From contig NZ_CP015401.2 of the NCBI RefSeq assembly GCF_001688725.2, forward strand, positions 4,720,001 to 4,784,000: 64,000 bases of DNA. The letters run 5' to 3'. Shown piece by piece: positions 1-9,069 of this stretch. Source of the stretch: Bacteroides caecimuris. Its GTDB lineage: Bacteria; Bacteroidota; Bacteroidia; Bacteroidales; Bacteroidaceae. The translations under genes and the position numbers were made by a program. The first letter of the stretch is position 1. Each line of letters opens with the position of its first letter. The notes under the pieces were generated by a model, which was given only the letters and a program-made list of their open reading frames with translations, searched no databases and was not told the origin of the DNA.

Positions 1-2044
1 AATTGGAAACGGCATCATCACCCACTTCACCGTATGAACCACGTAGCTTTAAGTTAGTTACAATCTCGCCAATCTTGTTCTCTTTCCAAAAGTTCTCTTC
101 AGAAACACGCCAGCCTAAAGATGCCGATGGGAAAAAGCCCCAGCGATTGTCCGGACGGAATTTCCATGATCCGTCCCAGCGGGCTATCAATTCAACCAGA
201 TATTTGTCTGCATAACTGTAATTTACACGTCCCAAATATCCCATACGCGCTTCTGTTCTATTTCCATCATCATTAAACTCCTGAATTTCTTTCAGACGAA
301 TCAAATCCATAGCATTAGAGACTGGTGTAGAATGAATCCACATTCTAGGACGTTTACGCTGACTTGCCTCAAACCCAGCTACAGCAACAACCGCATGTTT
401 CCCAAATTTGCGGTCAAAGTTTAACTGAAAGTTTGAAAATTGGTCCTCTACTTTCTCACGGTTGCGTTCACGATAAGGATTTGACATACGATTGGTTACA
501 TAGTAATTATCTGTTTGTTCATTATATCCGTATAATTCATAAGTGAACTCTTGGTTATCCAATTCGTTATAGGCATAATAATACCCTAACATTCCTTTGA
601 ATTTTAATCCTTTCAGAATTTCATATTCGGCACTACCGTTCATTTGAATTACGCGCCATACATCCGATACCTTTCCAGTAGTCTCATAATTCAAAATAGC
701 AAAGTTTGTTTCCGGTTGGTCGGATACCAATTGTGGGTACTTCGGATTATCATTGGCAAATGGGCGTTTAGTCGGTTGGTTTTTCATTGTTGCGAAACGA
801 GGCAACCATGTATCATCCCCTCCCGGTACACCAGGGTGACGACGATCTTCAATACGTCCGTTCATACTTGCACCCACCTTAAGACGTTCATTCACGTTCA
901 TCTCGATATTCATCTGCGCGTTTGTACGACGAAATCCGCCATAATTGCGAATAGTTGCATCTTGATTAATATGGGATACCGCTACATAATAGTTTGCCTT
1001 ATCCGTACCTCCGGAGAAATTGGTATTGATATAATATTGCGGAGCGCTTACCCAAATATAGTCTTCCCAATCCCATCCTTGGTATTTAGGCTCCGCACCG
1101 TTCATCCATTTTTCATATTCTTCTTTGCTATAACGACGAGAGTCACCGCTGCGTCCGGAGAATGTTTCTGCTGTTACATATGCATGAACATAATCTTTCA
1201 CATTGGCCGGACTGATAAATTTGGAGTTTTTCTGCCAACCATAATAAGCGTTAACAGAAACCGTATTTTTAGAATTACGACTACCTTTTTTAGTAGTAAC
1301 AACCACTACTCCATTCGCTGCACGTACCCCATACAAAGCAGCTGATGCATCTTTCAATACAGATATAGATTCGATATCATTGAAATCCATCTGACTAAAT
1401 TGTCCAGTATCTGAAATAATACCATCAATTACAAATAACGGAGTACCCATATTACGGATTTGCAAAGCTGTTTCAGCACCAGGACGCCCATCTTGTTGAC
1501 GAGTATTTACACCTGCAATCTTACCAACTAAGGCACCACCTGCAGTGACTGCAGAGGAGCGGGCAATATCTTCGGATTTAACTGAAGAAACAGCACCTGT
1601 CAATGTTGCTTTCTTTTGTGACATACCGAAACCTGTTATAACAACTTCATCTAGAACTTGTGTATCTTCTTGTAAGGTTATAGTAATTTGCCTCGCCTCT
1701 CCCACAGTGACATGCTGTGTCTGATAACCGATAAAGGAAATTTCCAATTTTGTTTTGGGAGCTACATTCAGAGAAAATTCACCGTTTATATCAGTGATTG
1801 TACCAGCAGTTCCCCCGACTTCCTTTACATTGACTCCTATTAATGGTTCGCCATTGGCATCAATAACAGTACCTTTTATAAAACGTTGTTGCTGGGTAGG
1901 GTTTACTATTAGTGTATTTTCATTTTTGGTATTAGTAGCATGAGTATAACTACTAGGTAATAATGAAAATGCAGTCACATAGAGTGGGATACCCCACATC
2001 TTGTTAAGGCTTAAAAACCAAAACACTTGTTTTTTTCTTTTCAT
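1..2044 (-). CDS. SusC/RagA-type TonB-dependent outer-membrane receptor, 3' part outside window
   Basis: About 681 N-terminal residues are visible, translated from the ATG at 2044 down to the window edge. After a signal peptide there is a carboxypeptidase-regulatory-like domain (GTVIDANGEPLIGVNV...GTITDINGEFS), a TonB-box-like stretch (LDEVVITGFG) and a plug domain containing PLFVIDG and VLKDASAALYGVRAANGVVVV, then the start of the beta-barrel. SusC proteins import oligosaccharides across the outer membrane with a SusD lid; the SusD partner is presumably beyond base 1. The gene starts 125 bp after the stop of the DUF4965 gene on the same strand, with no clear terminator between them, so it is probably the first gene of the currently expressed cassette. 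It is clearly different from the two SusC genes at 9070 and 20736, which resemble each other closely. Confidence 0.93.
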   Translation of the reverse strand, partial: MKRKKQVFWFLSLNKMWGIPLYVTAFSLLPSSYTHATNTKNENTLIVNPTQQQRFIKGTVIDANGEPLIGVNVKEVGGTAGTITDINGEFSLNVAPKTKLEISFIGYQTQHVTVGEARQITITLQEDTQVLDEVVITGFGMSQKKATLTGAVSSVKSEDIARSSAVTAGGALVGKIAGVNTRQQDGRPGAETALQIRNMGTPLFVIDGIISDTGQFSQMDFNDIESISVLKDASAALYGVRAANGVVVVTTKKGSRNSKNTVSVNAYYGWQKNSKFISPANVKDYVHAYVTAETFSGRSGDSRRYSKEEYEKWMNGAEPKYQGWDWEDYIWVSAPQYYINTNFSGGTDKANYYVAVSHINQDATIRNYGGFRRTNAQMNIEMNVNERLKVGASMNGRIEDRRHPGVPGGDDTWLPRFATMKNQPTKRPFANDNPKYPQLVSDQPETNFAILNYETTGKVSDVWRVIQMNGSAEYEILKGLKFKGMLGYYYAYNELDNQEFTYELYGYNEQTDNYYVTNRMSNPYRERNREKVEDQFSNFQLNFDRKFGKHAVVAVAGFEASQRKRPRMWIHSTPVSNAMDLIRLKEIQEFNDDGNRTEARMGYLGRVNYSYADKYLVELIARWDGSWKFRPDNRWGFFPSASLGWRVSEENFWKENKIGEIVTNLKLRGSYGEVGDDAVSN

Positions 2045-2168
2045 CGCAAATTAATTTTATCATCTGTATTATACTTTAAAGAATCAGTACAATGCAGATG
2101 GAAGTTTAAAATATGTTGAATAATTTCACTGCGCATTTAATTGTATCAATTTGGAATGATTATTTGTC

Positions 2169-4691
2169 CTATTGTTTGTTCAGCACTTTATCCATCAACA
2201 CCTGCATCCAGTATCCTCCGATCACCGAGCGTGCCTTGAATCCTACCCATTTGCCACTGTCCGTATGATGCCAGTCGCTGATTGGCACGCGTGACACCGT
2301 TTCATTGATATACTTATAGAGAGGGTCTACGAATTTTTCAAAAGTAGCTTGATCCGGAGACATGGCTGCCGTCCACATGATCCAGTCGGATTTAGTATAT
2401 TCTTTGCGGGAATCCAGCGGCAATCCGTAAGGATTCTGCTTGGTCAGATAATAATTGATCTCTTTGCCGATCACATTGTTGGGGAACAGGTTCAGATTCC
2501 ACAACTTGTCCCAGACCATATTGTACTTCTGGCTCCAAGTATTCTTGCGGTCGAAAGCCAAACGGTAATGATCGCCTTCATTTGCCATTTCTTCCCATTT
2601 CATCGCCATTTTTCGGGCTATGGCTGCATATTTGTCCGCCACATCGTCCAGCCCGAGCATGCGTGCCATTTCGCTGTATCCGGCTACGCCCATAATAGCT
2701 TTTACGGAAAGATTGGCATTGTGTGCCCAGTGGCCGGCGAAGTCGTCCGTGCAAAGTTGGTTCTCCGGGTCCTGCCCATACTCTACTAAGTAATTGGTCC
2801 ATGTTGTCAGAATATCCCAATATTTCTTGGCATAATCCGCATTGCCTTCAATCTTGGCAATAGCCGCTGCCAGAATCACCATGTTACCGCTTTCTTCAAC
2901 TGGCATGTCGCCACCATAAACTTGTCCATTGGCGATAGGATAAGTACCTAAGTCGTGTGCAGCGAAAGGCTTGTTCCAACGACCGCTGGCACTGTATTCG
3001 AAAATACTGGTCATCATTGCTTTTTCCAAGTCAGGATTGTAGATCAAGAATAGAGGAGCAGACGGGTAAGTCAGATCGACTGTATTGATACAACCATTAC
3101 TGTTATTCTCCTTAGAGAACCACATCAGATTACCTTCCTTATCCGTAAACAACTTATGTGCAGAGATCACCTGGCGATAGGATGCAGAACAGATTTCCGC
3201 ATATTTCTTGCCACCCGCTTTTTCCGCATCACTATAAATCAATTCATCAAGTGCGCGGCAACGTTCCATAATAGACTGATAGTTGTCTCTTAATCTTTCG
3301 AAAGCATCAAAAATAGTCACTTTGCCATCATGTTTCCAGTAGCCCATGCGCTTTTCATACATGTACTCAATGGAATAAATATCGTCATAACCGATCATCA
3401 TGAAACCGTCCTTACCATCTTTTGTAACAGTTTCCAAATTATGAACATAAGCCATGGCAGGAATATTTTCCTCTTTACGGGTAATCCATTTGGTATTACT
3501 TGAAGCTAATGTTCCGTTTTTAACAAAAGATTCTTTCATTCCACTGTAGTCGCCCAAGCTTACAGACTTTCCGGCTCCATTCACACTACCCAGATACACA
3601 TATCCCCAATCACCGCAAATCAAGTCACCTCTACGGTCACATATCGGCTGATCGATCGTACCTGCTTCTACATAACTGATACCGTTTTTCGATAATGTAC
3701 GCGCGATAGTAGGCTGTGTAGTCTCATTCACAGCTAGTTCCGGAGTAGTTTCCATATAGAACTGCACGTCATGCTCTTTTTTATCAAGAGAACGTACCCG
3801 ATAAGATATATAGTTAATCGGAGTTGACAACAGATCCAAATCATCGATCAATTGAGGTGCTGTAAATACAACATCTAATTCGACCGGTCCACAAGTGAAT
3901 GTATAATAAGTAGAAGTTGCCAACACGTCTACAGACTTTTGTATGGCTTCATTATCAAATGTAACCGCATCTTTCTTCTCCCGGTATAGCCCAAAATCCA
4001 CATAAGAGCCTCCGGTTGTATTATGACAGTGCGCCGCTATTACATTTTTTCCGTTACGCAGTTTCTTCTTCGCTTCATCTGTCAGTTTCAGATTTACATT
4101 ATCCCTCCATACAAGATCTGTAGCAACCAGTTTTTCTCCGTTCAAATACAGTTCGAACACATCATCATGGGAATAAATAAGGTGAATATTCTCCGTTGCA
4201 TCCAAATCATTGAGTTCAAATGTACGGCGAATATAAATATCTGTATCATTACCTTTCCATTCTGTGTGAACACGCGGCATGTCATGACTACCAAAAGCAG
4301 CTTTACCTTTTTTCCAACTGCTATCATCAAACTGGAGTTCCTGCCATCCGTTTGCAGGCTGGCTATTAGTATATGCCGCCTCCCAACGTTCTACATTTGT
4401 CATGGGTGCAATAGGCAATAACGTCACTTTATCTTTACCTAGAAAGCGATATACTTTACCGTCTACACGCAAAGCTCCAACCAAGGGTTTCTTAGCTGCA
4501 GTCCAGTGTTCAGTACTTCCTTCCGTTAATTTGTCATAAGGAGACCAAATGGAAAAGTGAGGATCTGAGACAACGATAGGTACTGATGGAGTACGCAACG
4601 CTACCTCTTTTACAGGTTTAAATAAGTTGTCGGTTTGAGCATTTGCGAATAAACCGACCGAAAAGGCCATTACTGTTAGTAGTTTCTTCAT
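2169..4691 (-). CDS. DUF4965-family (glutaminase-A-like) secreted enzyme; expressed head plus tail of the inversion system
   Basis: This 840-residue protein has a cleavable signal peptide (MKKLLTVMAFSVGLFANAQ). It has the layout of the GtaA-like family: an N-terminal DUF4964-like strip (SDPHFSIWSPYDKLTEGSTEHWTA), an inserted galactose-binding-like module (~100-225; SWKKGKAAFG, IYSHDDVFELYLNGEKL), then DUF5127/DUF4965 and a C-terminal alpha/alpha-barrel part (GGDMPVEESGNMVILAAAIAK, DDFAGHWAHNANLSVKAI). These proteins are often annotated as glutaminase, but a glycan-related role is as plausible given the SusC neighbour; the substrate is unknown. From residue ~639 onward the DNA is repeated almost exactly at 6832 and 18533. 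This is the only copy with a start codon and N-terminal two thirds. A paralogue lies at 39931. Confidence 0.88.
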   Translation of the reverse strand: MKKLLTVMAFSVGLFANAQTDNLFKPVKEVALRTPSVPIVVSDPHFSIWSPYDKLTEGSTEHWTAAKKPLVGALRVDGKVYRFLGKDKVTLLPIAPMTNVERWEAAYTNSQPANGWQELQFDDSSWKKGKAAFGSHDMPRVHTEWKGNDTDIYIRRTFELNDLDATENIHLIYSHDDVFELYLNGEKLVATDLVWRDNVNLKLTDEAKKKLRNGKNVIAAHCHNTTGGSYVDFGLYREKKDAVTFDNEAIQKSVDVLATSTYYTFTCGPVELDVVFTAPQLIDDLDLLSTPINYISYRVRSLDKKEHDVQFYMETTPELAVNETTQPTIARTLSKNGISYVEAGTIDQPICDRRGDLICGDWGYVYLGSVNGAGKSVSLGDYSGMKESFVKNGTLASSNTKWITRKEENIPAMAYVHNLETVTKDGKDGFMMIGYDDIYSIEYMYEKRMGYWKHDGKVTIFDAFERLRDNYQSIMERCRALDELIYSDAEKAGGKKYAEICSASYRQVISAHKLFTDKEGNLMWFSKENNSNGCINTVDLTYPSAPLFLIYNPDLEKAMMTSIFEYSASGRWNKPFAAHDLGTYPIANGQVYGGDMPVEESGNMVILAAAIAKIEGNADYAKKYWDILTTWTNYLVEYGQDPENQLCTDDFAGHWAHNANLSVKAIMGVAGYSEMARMLGLDDVADKYAAIARKMAMKWEEMANEGDHYRLAFDRKNTWSQKYNMVWDKLWNLNLFPNNVIGKEINYYLTKQNPYGLPLDSRKEYTKSDWIMWTAAMSPDQATFEKFVDPLYKYINETVSRVPISDWHHTDSGKWVGFKARSVIGGYWMQVLMDKVLNKQ
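2187..2782 (-). repeat. Long repeat, copy 1 (3' part of the intact DUF4965 gene)
   Basis: Read on the minus strand, this copy begins AGTATGGGCAGGACCCGG and ends TTGATGGATAAA. The same sequence, colinear and without visible indels, occurs on the plus strand at 6832-7427 and 18533-19124, with only scattered base differences. Copies 2 and 3 are therefore inverted relative to this one. Outside these limits the three loci are unrelated. Confidence 0.95.
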
Positions 4692-5054
4692 AAATATTTT
4701 TAAATTAATCTACAATTTTAAGGTTATCCATCTACAATCTTGTTTACCTTTAAAGAAAACAAACCCTACGTTTTCTTTTATTGTTCTTTTTACCTTCTTA
4801 CTATTATCTCTTAAATACAATTTTACCTTTTTTATCGCTATACCTAGATAATATATTAAATCAGTACTGTCGAATATTGATCATAGTGTTTTATATGCAA
4901 CGCTGCAAAATAATAGAATAAATGCTAAATATAAGGAAAATCTATGTTCAAGAAAGGACAAAATCTGTTCTTTTTTCATGTTTCGTAAGAAGTTATAGCT
5001 TTTAGCGACGAGATATTGCTCATTTCGGATGGCTTTTGTAACTTTGCAATACGA
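4692..5054. other. Divergent intergenic region between the DUF4965 head and the recombinase
   Basis: No gene is seen in this AT-rich stretch. It must hold the promoter of the minus-strand DUF4965 gene, but I cannot place a convincing xAnnTTTG box there; the nearest resemblance is TTATTTTG around 4910 on the minus strand, which lacks the A at position 2. A small inverted repeat, AAAGAAAAC (4752-4760) with GTTTTCTTT (4770-4778), lies in the presumed leader of the DUF4965 gene and could form a hairpin. The right end contains the recombinase promoter. Confidence 0.5.
5016..5046 (+). promoter_or_regulatory. Candidate Bacteroides promoter of the recombinase gene
   Basis: TTG at 5016-5018 and TAACTTTG at 5039-5046 are separated by 20 bases, matching the Bacteroides -33/-7 arrangement. 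Transcription would begin near 5053, almost at the ATG at 5055. This argues against the in-frame upstream start at 5016 and suggests a very short leader or leaderless message. Confidence 0.55.
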
Positions 5055-6326
5055 ATGCAATACAGTTTTACTATCGCAAAATATACTCCATACATTAAAC
5101 CTAAGTACGTCACTCGAGAGGGGACTACTGTCCTTTATGTTCGATATAACTACAATCGAACTAAGCGTACGCTTATCTCTACTGGATACAGTATCAAACC
5201 GGAACACTGGGATTCCAAGAAGAGGTGGATTAAGCGTGCTTGTCCACACTACGATGAGATTGATGCTTGCTTGATTAGAATCACATCCAAACTTGGAGAA
5301 ATTCTTACATACGCTAAAATAAACGGAATAAGCCCAACTGTGGAATTTGTTTTACTTGAACTTAAAAAGAACAGGGAATATGAGTTACGTCCTAATCGGG
5401 TAGATATATTTGACGCATTAGAAAGATATATTGTAGAAAAAACTCCAGTTGTTTCGGCAGACCAAATAAAAGACTACCGAACGCTTCGCAAACATCTGAT
5501 CGCTTTTAAGGAACATTCGTCGCAACCAATTGCTTTTCATAATTTGAACCTTATATTCTACAATGAATTGATGGATTATTTATTTTATAAGGTTATAAAG
5601 CCCGATGGGAGTGTTGGCTTGCTTACTAATTCTGCTGGGAAAATCGTACGTTTGTTAAAGGGATTTGTTAATTATCAAATAGATAAAGGGGTTATTCCTC
5701 CAATGGACTTGAAGCATTTTAAGGTCGTAGAAGAAGAGACCGATGCTATTTATTTAAGTGAAAAGGAACTTTCAATAATACACAAGTTAGACTTGTCAGA
5801 TGATAAGCAATTGGAAGAGATTAGAGATGTTTTTATTACCGGGTGTTTTACAGGACTACGATATAGTGATCTCTCAACATTAAGTCCCGAACATATTGAC
5901 TTAGATAATGAGATTATAAATCTCAAACAGAGAAAAGTGCATAAAGCTGTCATCATTCCTATGATCGATTATGTACCGGAAATACTCAAGAAATACAATT
6001 ATGATTTACCTAAAATCCCTAGATATATATTCAACGAAAGAGTTAAAGAATTAGGGCGAAGAGCAAAACTAAAACAGAAAATCGAAGTTGTGCGTAAAAA
6101 AGGAAAAGAACGGGAAAAGAGAGTCTATGAAAAATGGGAGATGATCTCTTCTCATACTTGTCGACGATCGTTTTGCACAAATATGTATTTATCCGGTTTT
6201 CCTGCCGGAGAACTTATGCGCATATCCGGGCATAAAAGTCCATCTGCATTCATGCGATATATAAAGGTAGATAATCTTCAGGCTGCAAAAAGACTAAAAG
6301 AACTTCGAGCCAGACTTGCCAAATAA
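5055..6326 (+). CDS. Tyrosine recombinase (phage-integrase family), candidate invertase of the adjacent cassettes
   Basis: This 423-residue site-specific recombinase has an N-terminal arm-binding region (YIKPKYVTREGTTVLYVRY...STGYSIKPEHWD), a SAM-like core-binding domain (~95-200) and a C-terminal catalytic domain. The catalytic set is visible: R269 in TGLRYSD, H367 and R370 in HTCRRSF, H393 in GHKS and the nucleophile Y402 in FMRYIKVD. It resembles the Bacteroides invertases that flip SusC/SusD shufflons and capsule promoters. ATG 5055 is preferred because a promoter overlaps the longer reading frame and the resulting N-terminus (MQYSFTIAKYTPYIKP) fits the family. The gene lies inside the segment that would invert between repeat copies 1 and 2. 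No other transfer or phage genes accompany it, so a resident invertase fits better than a mobile-element integrase. Confidence 0.9.
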   Translation: MQYSFTIAKYTPYIKPKYVTREGTTVLYVRYNYNRTKRTLISTGYSIKPEHWDSKKRWIKRACPHYDEIDACLIRITSKLGEILTYAKINGISPTVEFVLLELKKNREYELRPNRVDIFDALERYIVEKTPVVSADQIKDYRTLRKHLIAFKEHSSQPIAFHNLNLIFYNELMDYLFYKVIKPDGSVGLLTNSAGKIVRLLKGFVNYQIDKGVIPPMDLKHFKVVEEETDAIYLSEKELSIIHKLDLSDDKQLEEIRDVFITGCFTGLRYSDLSTLSPEHIDLDNEIINLKQRKVHKAVIIPMIDYVPEILKKYNYDLPKIPRYIFNERVKELGRRAKLKQKIEVVRKKGKEREKRVYEKWEMISSHTCRRSFCTNMYLSGFPAGELMRISGHKSPSAFMRYIKVDNLQAAKRLKELRARLAK

Positions 6327-6831
6327 AAATAAAGTAATTTATCAAGGGATACTTCATACCTTTAAAAGAGGTCAGTCATTGAACCAAACAATCGTATCAA
6401 ATTCTAATTTCAATCGGTGCGGAAATGAATGAAATGTTTAGGTAAAGAATTCAAGCACTAAATTTACTCATCAACTCTGTAGAAAATAACATCTCCGAGT
6501 GCATAGATTAATTCGAAGGACTATAGTCTTTCTTTCGAAGAACTATAGTCCTTCGAAAGAGAAACTATAGTCAACCTTGTGTTTGACTATAGTCAAACGA
6601 ATTAATTAATGTATCCGGAGTGATTATATTTAGCATAAACCTAGCCTAGTTATAGCACAAAGAAGGAATAATTATAATCCGTAAAAATGAGTTAGCTCAT
6701 TAACTATAATTTATCCATAACTGGTAGGTAACAAATGAAAATTCCGGTATGGTTACTTGGATTTACAACACAAAGACAATATGAACAGTAAATAAATGTT
6801 TGATTTGCAAATATTTAAATGTAATCAAATT
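6327..6831. other. Gene-free stretch between recombinase and cassette A tail
   Basis: This is about 500 AT-rich bases without a supported ORF. Its only clear structure is the palindromic element at 6493-6620. The rest, up to the abrupt start of the tail repeat at 6832, shows no recognisable promoter or coding remnant. Confidence 0.6.
6493..6620. repeat. Palindrome-rich element with four ACTATAGTC sites at exact 22-bp spacing
   Basis: ACTATAGTC occurs at 6520, 6542, 6564 and 6586, each start exactly 22 bp from the next, separated by 13-bp spacers. The outer two copies form the perfect palindrome GACTATAGTC. The block is bounded by imperfect inverted arms at 6493-6515 and 6598-6620 that match at 18 of 23 positions (CTCCG...CAT...ATTAATTCG). 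The spacing places the sites on about the same helix face. It could be a binding array for the nearby recombinase or an accessory protein, or a small non-autonomous inverted-repeat element. Confidence 0.8.
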
Positions 6832-7436
6832 AGTATGGGCAGGACCCGGAGAACCAACTTTGCACGGACGACTTCGCCGGCCACTGGGCACACAATGCCA
6901 ATCTTTCCGTAAAAGCTATTATGGGCGTAGCCGGATACAGCGAAATGGCACGCATGCTCAGGCTGGACGATGTGGCGGACAAATATGCAGCCATAGCCCG
7001 AAAAATGGCGATGAAATGGGAAGAAATGGCAAATGAAGGCGATCATTACCGTTTGGCTTTCGACCGCAAGAATACTTGGAGCCAGAAGTACAATATGGTC
7101 TGGGACAAGTTGTGGAATCTGAACCTGTTCCCCAACAATGTGATCGGCAAAGAGATCAACTATTATCTGACCAAGCAGAATCCTTACGGATTGCCGCTGG
7201 ATTCCCGCAAAGAGTATACTAAATCCGACTGGATCATGTGGACGGCAGCCATGTCTCCGGATCAGGCTACTTTTGAAAAATTCGTAGCTCCCCTCTATAA
7301 GTATATCAATGAAACGGTGTCACGCGTGCCACTCAGCGACTGGCATCACACGGACAGCGGAAAATGGGTAGGATTCAAGGCACGCTCGGTGATTGGAGGA
7401 TACTGGATGCAGGTATTGATGGATAAAACTCGATAA
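6832..7436 (+). pseudogene. Silent tail A: start-less 3' end of the DUF4965 gene
   Basis: The frame beginning GQDPENQLCTDDFAGHWAHN runs to the stop at 7434-7436 and corresponds to residue ~639 to the C-terminus of the gene at 2169-4691. The DNA matches copy 1 from AGTATGGGCAGG to GGATAAA (7427), then diverges, so the protein ends MDKTR instead of MDKVLNKQ. It has no start codon, signal peptide or N-terminal domains and cannot make a working enzyme as it stands. Its frame is intact throughout, which suggests use as a recombination partner rather than decay. The IPT/NHL gene of cassette A starts 35 bp downstream, so a head joined here would drive that operon. Confidence 0.88.
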
Positions 7437-7471
7437 GACACCTAATTAATATACACTTATTATTAACTAAA

Positions 7472-9052
7472 ATGAAAAACATGAAATGTAAAATGAAAAA
7501 AGTATGGAAGGAATGGCGGTGGACATTACTGGTATTATTCACGATTTGCATTTGTAGTTGTAAAGACAATGAAAATGTAGAAACTGGAGCCTTTGATCCA
7601 TCAAAGCCCATAGCAATTTCCGATTTTACTCCGAAAGAAGGAGGAGCTTATCAGAAATTATTAATTCATGGTGAGAATTTCGGAACAGATGCTTCGAAAG
7701 TAAAAGTGAAGATTGGTGGCAAAAATGCTGTTATTATTAATGTAAAAAGTACTTATATCTACTGTTTTGTTCCCTCAGGCGCTTTTAGCGGTGAAATTGA
7801 AATCACTGTAGGAGAAGGAGAGAATGCAGTGACAACAACTGCAAGCACCGCTTTCGACTATCAGAAAAAGATGGTAGTAGGCACGCTTTGCGGATATCGT
7901 AACAACCGTGACGACCAAGGTTGGAAAGACGGACCGTTTGACGGACCGGAAGGCACCAAATGCTGTGGCTTTAGCGATAAGGGACGATTGGCTTTTGATC
8001 CGTTGAATAAAAATCATTTGTATATCTGTTACGATGGACATAAAGCCATACAGTTGATCGACCTGGAAAAGCGTTGGCTTTCTACTCCACTGAATATCAA
8101 CACTATACCAACCCAACGCATACGAAGCATAGCTTTCAATAAAAAGATAGACGGATATGCCGAAGAGGCGGAATATATGATTGTGGCTATCGACTACGAC
8201 AGTAAGGGAGACGAAAGTCCTAGTGTGTACATCATTAAACGTAATCCGGACGGTACGTTCGATGACAGATCGGATATACAATTGATAGCTGCCTACAAAC
8301 AATGCAACGGAGCTACCATTCACCCGATCAACGGAGAATTGTATTTCAACAGTTATGAAAGAGGACAAGTGTTTCGTCTAGACTTGACCGATTATTTCAA
8401 AACGATCAAAAGTGGTAGAAACTGGGATCCTATCGTGAAGAACAACCCTCATATTTTCAAGCAGCTGTTCACCATTGCCGACCCGAGTTGGGAATTTCAG
8501 ATTTTCATTCATCCTACCGGAAAGTATGCTTATTTTGGTGTGATCAACAATCATTATTTCATGCGTTCCGACTATGATGAAGATAAAAAAGAGTTCATTA
8601 CACCTTATAATTTTGTCGGAAGATATAAAGAGTCGGGGTATAGAGATGACGTAGGAACTGAGGCTAAAATGAACCAACCTTGTCAAGGAGTATTTGTGAA
8701 AAATCCGAAATACACCGGTGAAGAAGAGTATGATTTCTATTTTGTAGACCGATTGAACTTCTGCGTACGTAAAGTGACTCCGGAAGGTATCGTGTCGACC
8801 TATGCGGGACGAGGAGCATCGACCTCTTTGGCTGACGGAAACACATGGGGAACTGATGATGGTGACCTGCGTGAGGTGTCCCGTTTCCGTGATGTATGTG
8901 GACTTGTATACGATGATGCGAAAGAGATTTTTTATGTACATGATCAGGTGGGACATACGATTCGCACTATTTCGATGGAACAAGAAGAGAATGCGGCCGG
9001 TGACGATGAAAATATGCCGGAAGATGAATCAACAGTGGAATCTAACGAATAA
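7472..9052 (+). CDS. IPT/TIG and NHL-repeat surface lipoprotein, cassette A
   Basis: This is a lipoprotein of 526 residues with a signal ending in TICICSC. It has an IPT/TIG domain (~45-130; ISDFTPKEGGAYQKLLIHGENFG) followed by a beta-propeller-like region with NHL-type strips (DPLNKNHLYICYDG, VFVKNP, RKVTPEGIVSTYAGRG). Similar proteins accompany SusC/D pairs and probably act as surface glycan-binding proteins; the ligand is unknown. M8 at 7493 is an equally good start for the signal peptide. It lies 18 bp before SusC and has a paralogue in the same position in cassette B (19185), but no counterpart in the cassette at the left edge. With no obvious promoter of its own it is probably silent unless a head is recombined onto tail A. 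Confidence 0.82.
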   Translation: MKNMKCKMKKVWKEWRWTLLVLFTICICSCKDNENVETGAFDPSKPIAISDFTPKEGGAYQKLLIHGENFGTDASKVKVKIGGKNAVIINVKSTYIYCFVPSGAFSGEIEITVGEGENAVTTTASTAFDYQKKMVVGTLCGYRNNRDDQGWKDGPFDGPEGTKCCGFSDKGRLAFDPLNKNHLYICYDGHKAIQLIDLEKRWLSTPLNINTIPTQRIRSIAFNKKIDGYAEEAEYMIVAIDYDSKGDESPSVYIIKRNPDGTFDDRSDIQLIAAYKQCNGATIHPINGELYFNSYERGQVFRLDLTDYFKTIKSGRNWDPIVKNNPHIFKQLFTIADPSWEFQIFIHPTGKYAYFGVINNHYFMRSDYDEDKKEFITPYNFVGRYKESGYRDDVGTEAKMNQPCQGVFVKNPKYTGEEEYDFYFVDRLNFCVRKVTPEGIVSTYAGRGASTSLADGNTWGTDDGDLREVSRFRDVCGLVYDDAKEIFYVHDQVGHTIRTISMEQEENAAGDDENMPEDESTVESNE

Positions 9053-9069
9053 ACACATTATATCAGATT

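Noticed and set aside
2169..4691. Simple IS-mediated or tandem duplication explaining the three tails
   Set aside because: No IS ends or target duplications flank the tails, and all begin at almost the same base in inverted orientation; RecA-mediated inversion over the 592 bp, however, is not excluded.
4752..4778. Hairpin AAAGAAAAC/GTTTTCTTT as a terminator
   Set aside because: No gene ends there on either strand; it is only noted as a possible leader structure.
5016..5054. Upstream in-frame start for the recombinase
   Set aside because: The region contains a -33/-7 promoter pair, and the added residues (LISDGFCNFAIR) do not resemble family N-termini.
5055..6326. Integrase of an integrative conjugative element or prophage
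   Set aside because: No attachment duplication, mobilisation, conjugation or phage genes are nearby, whereas inverted repeats flank the gene.
6493..6620. CRISPR array
   Set aside because: The repeat unit is only 9 bp with 13-bp spacers that are themselves partly palindromic, and no cas gene is present.
6800..7036. Short ORF (VWAGPGEPTLHGRLRR...) at the start of tail A, also seen at 18527 and antisense counterparts
   Set aside because: It is an out-of-frame reading of the repeated DUF4965 tail; the true frame reads GQDPENQLCTDDFAGH and runs to the stop.
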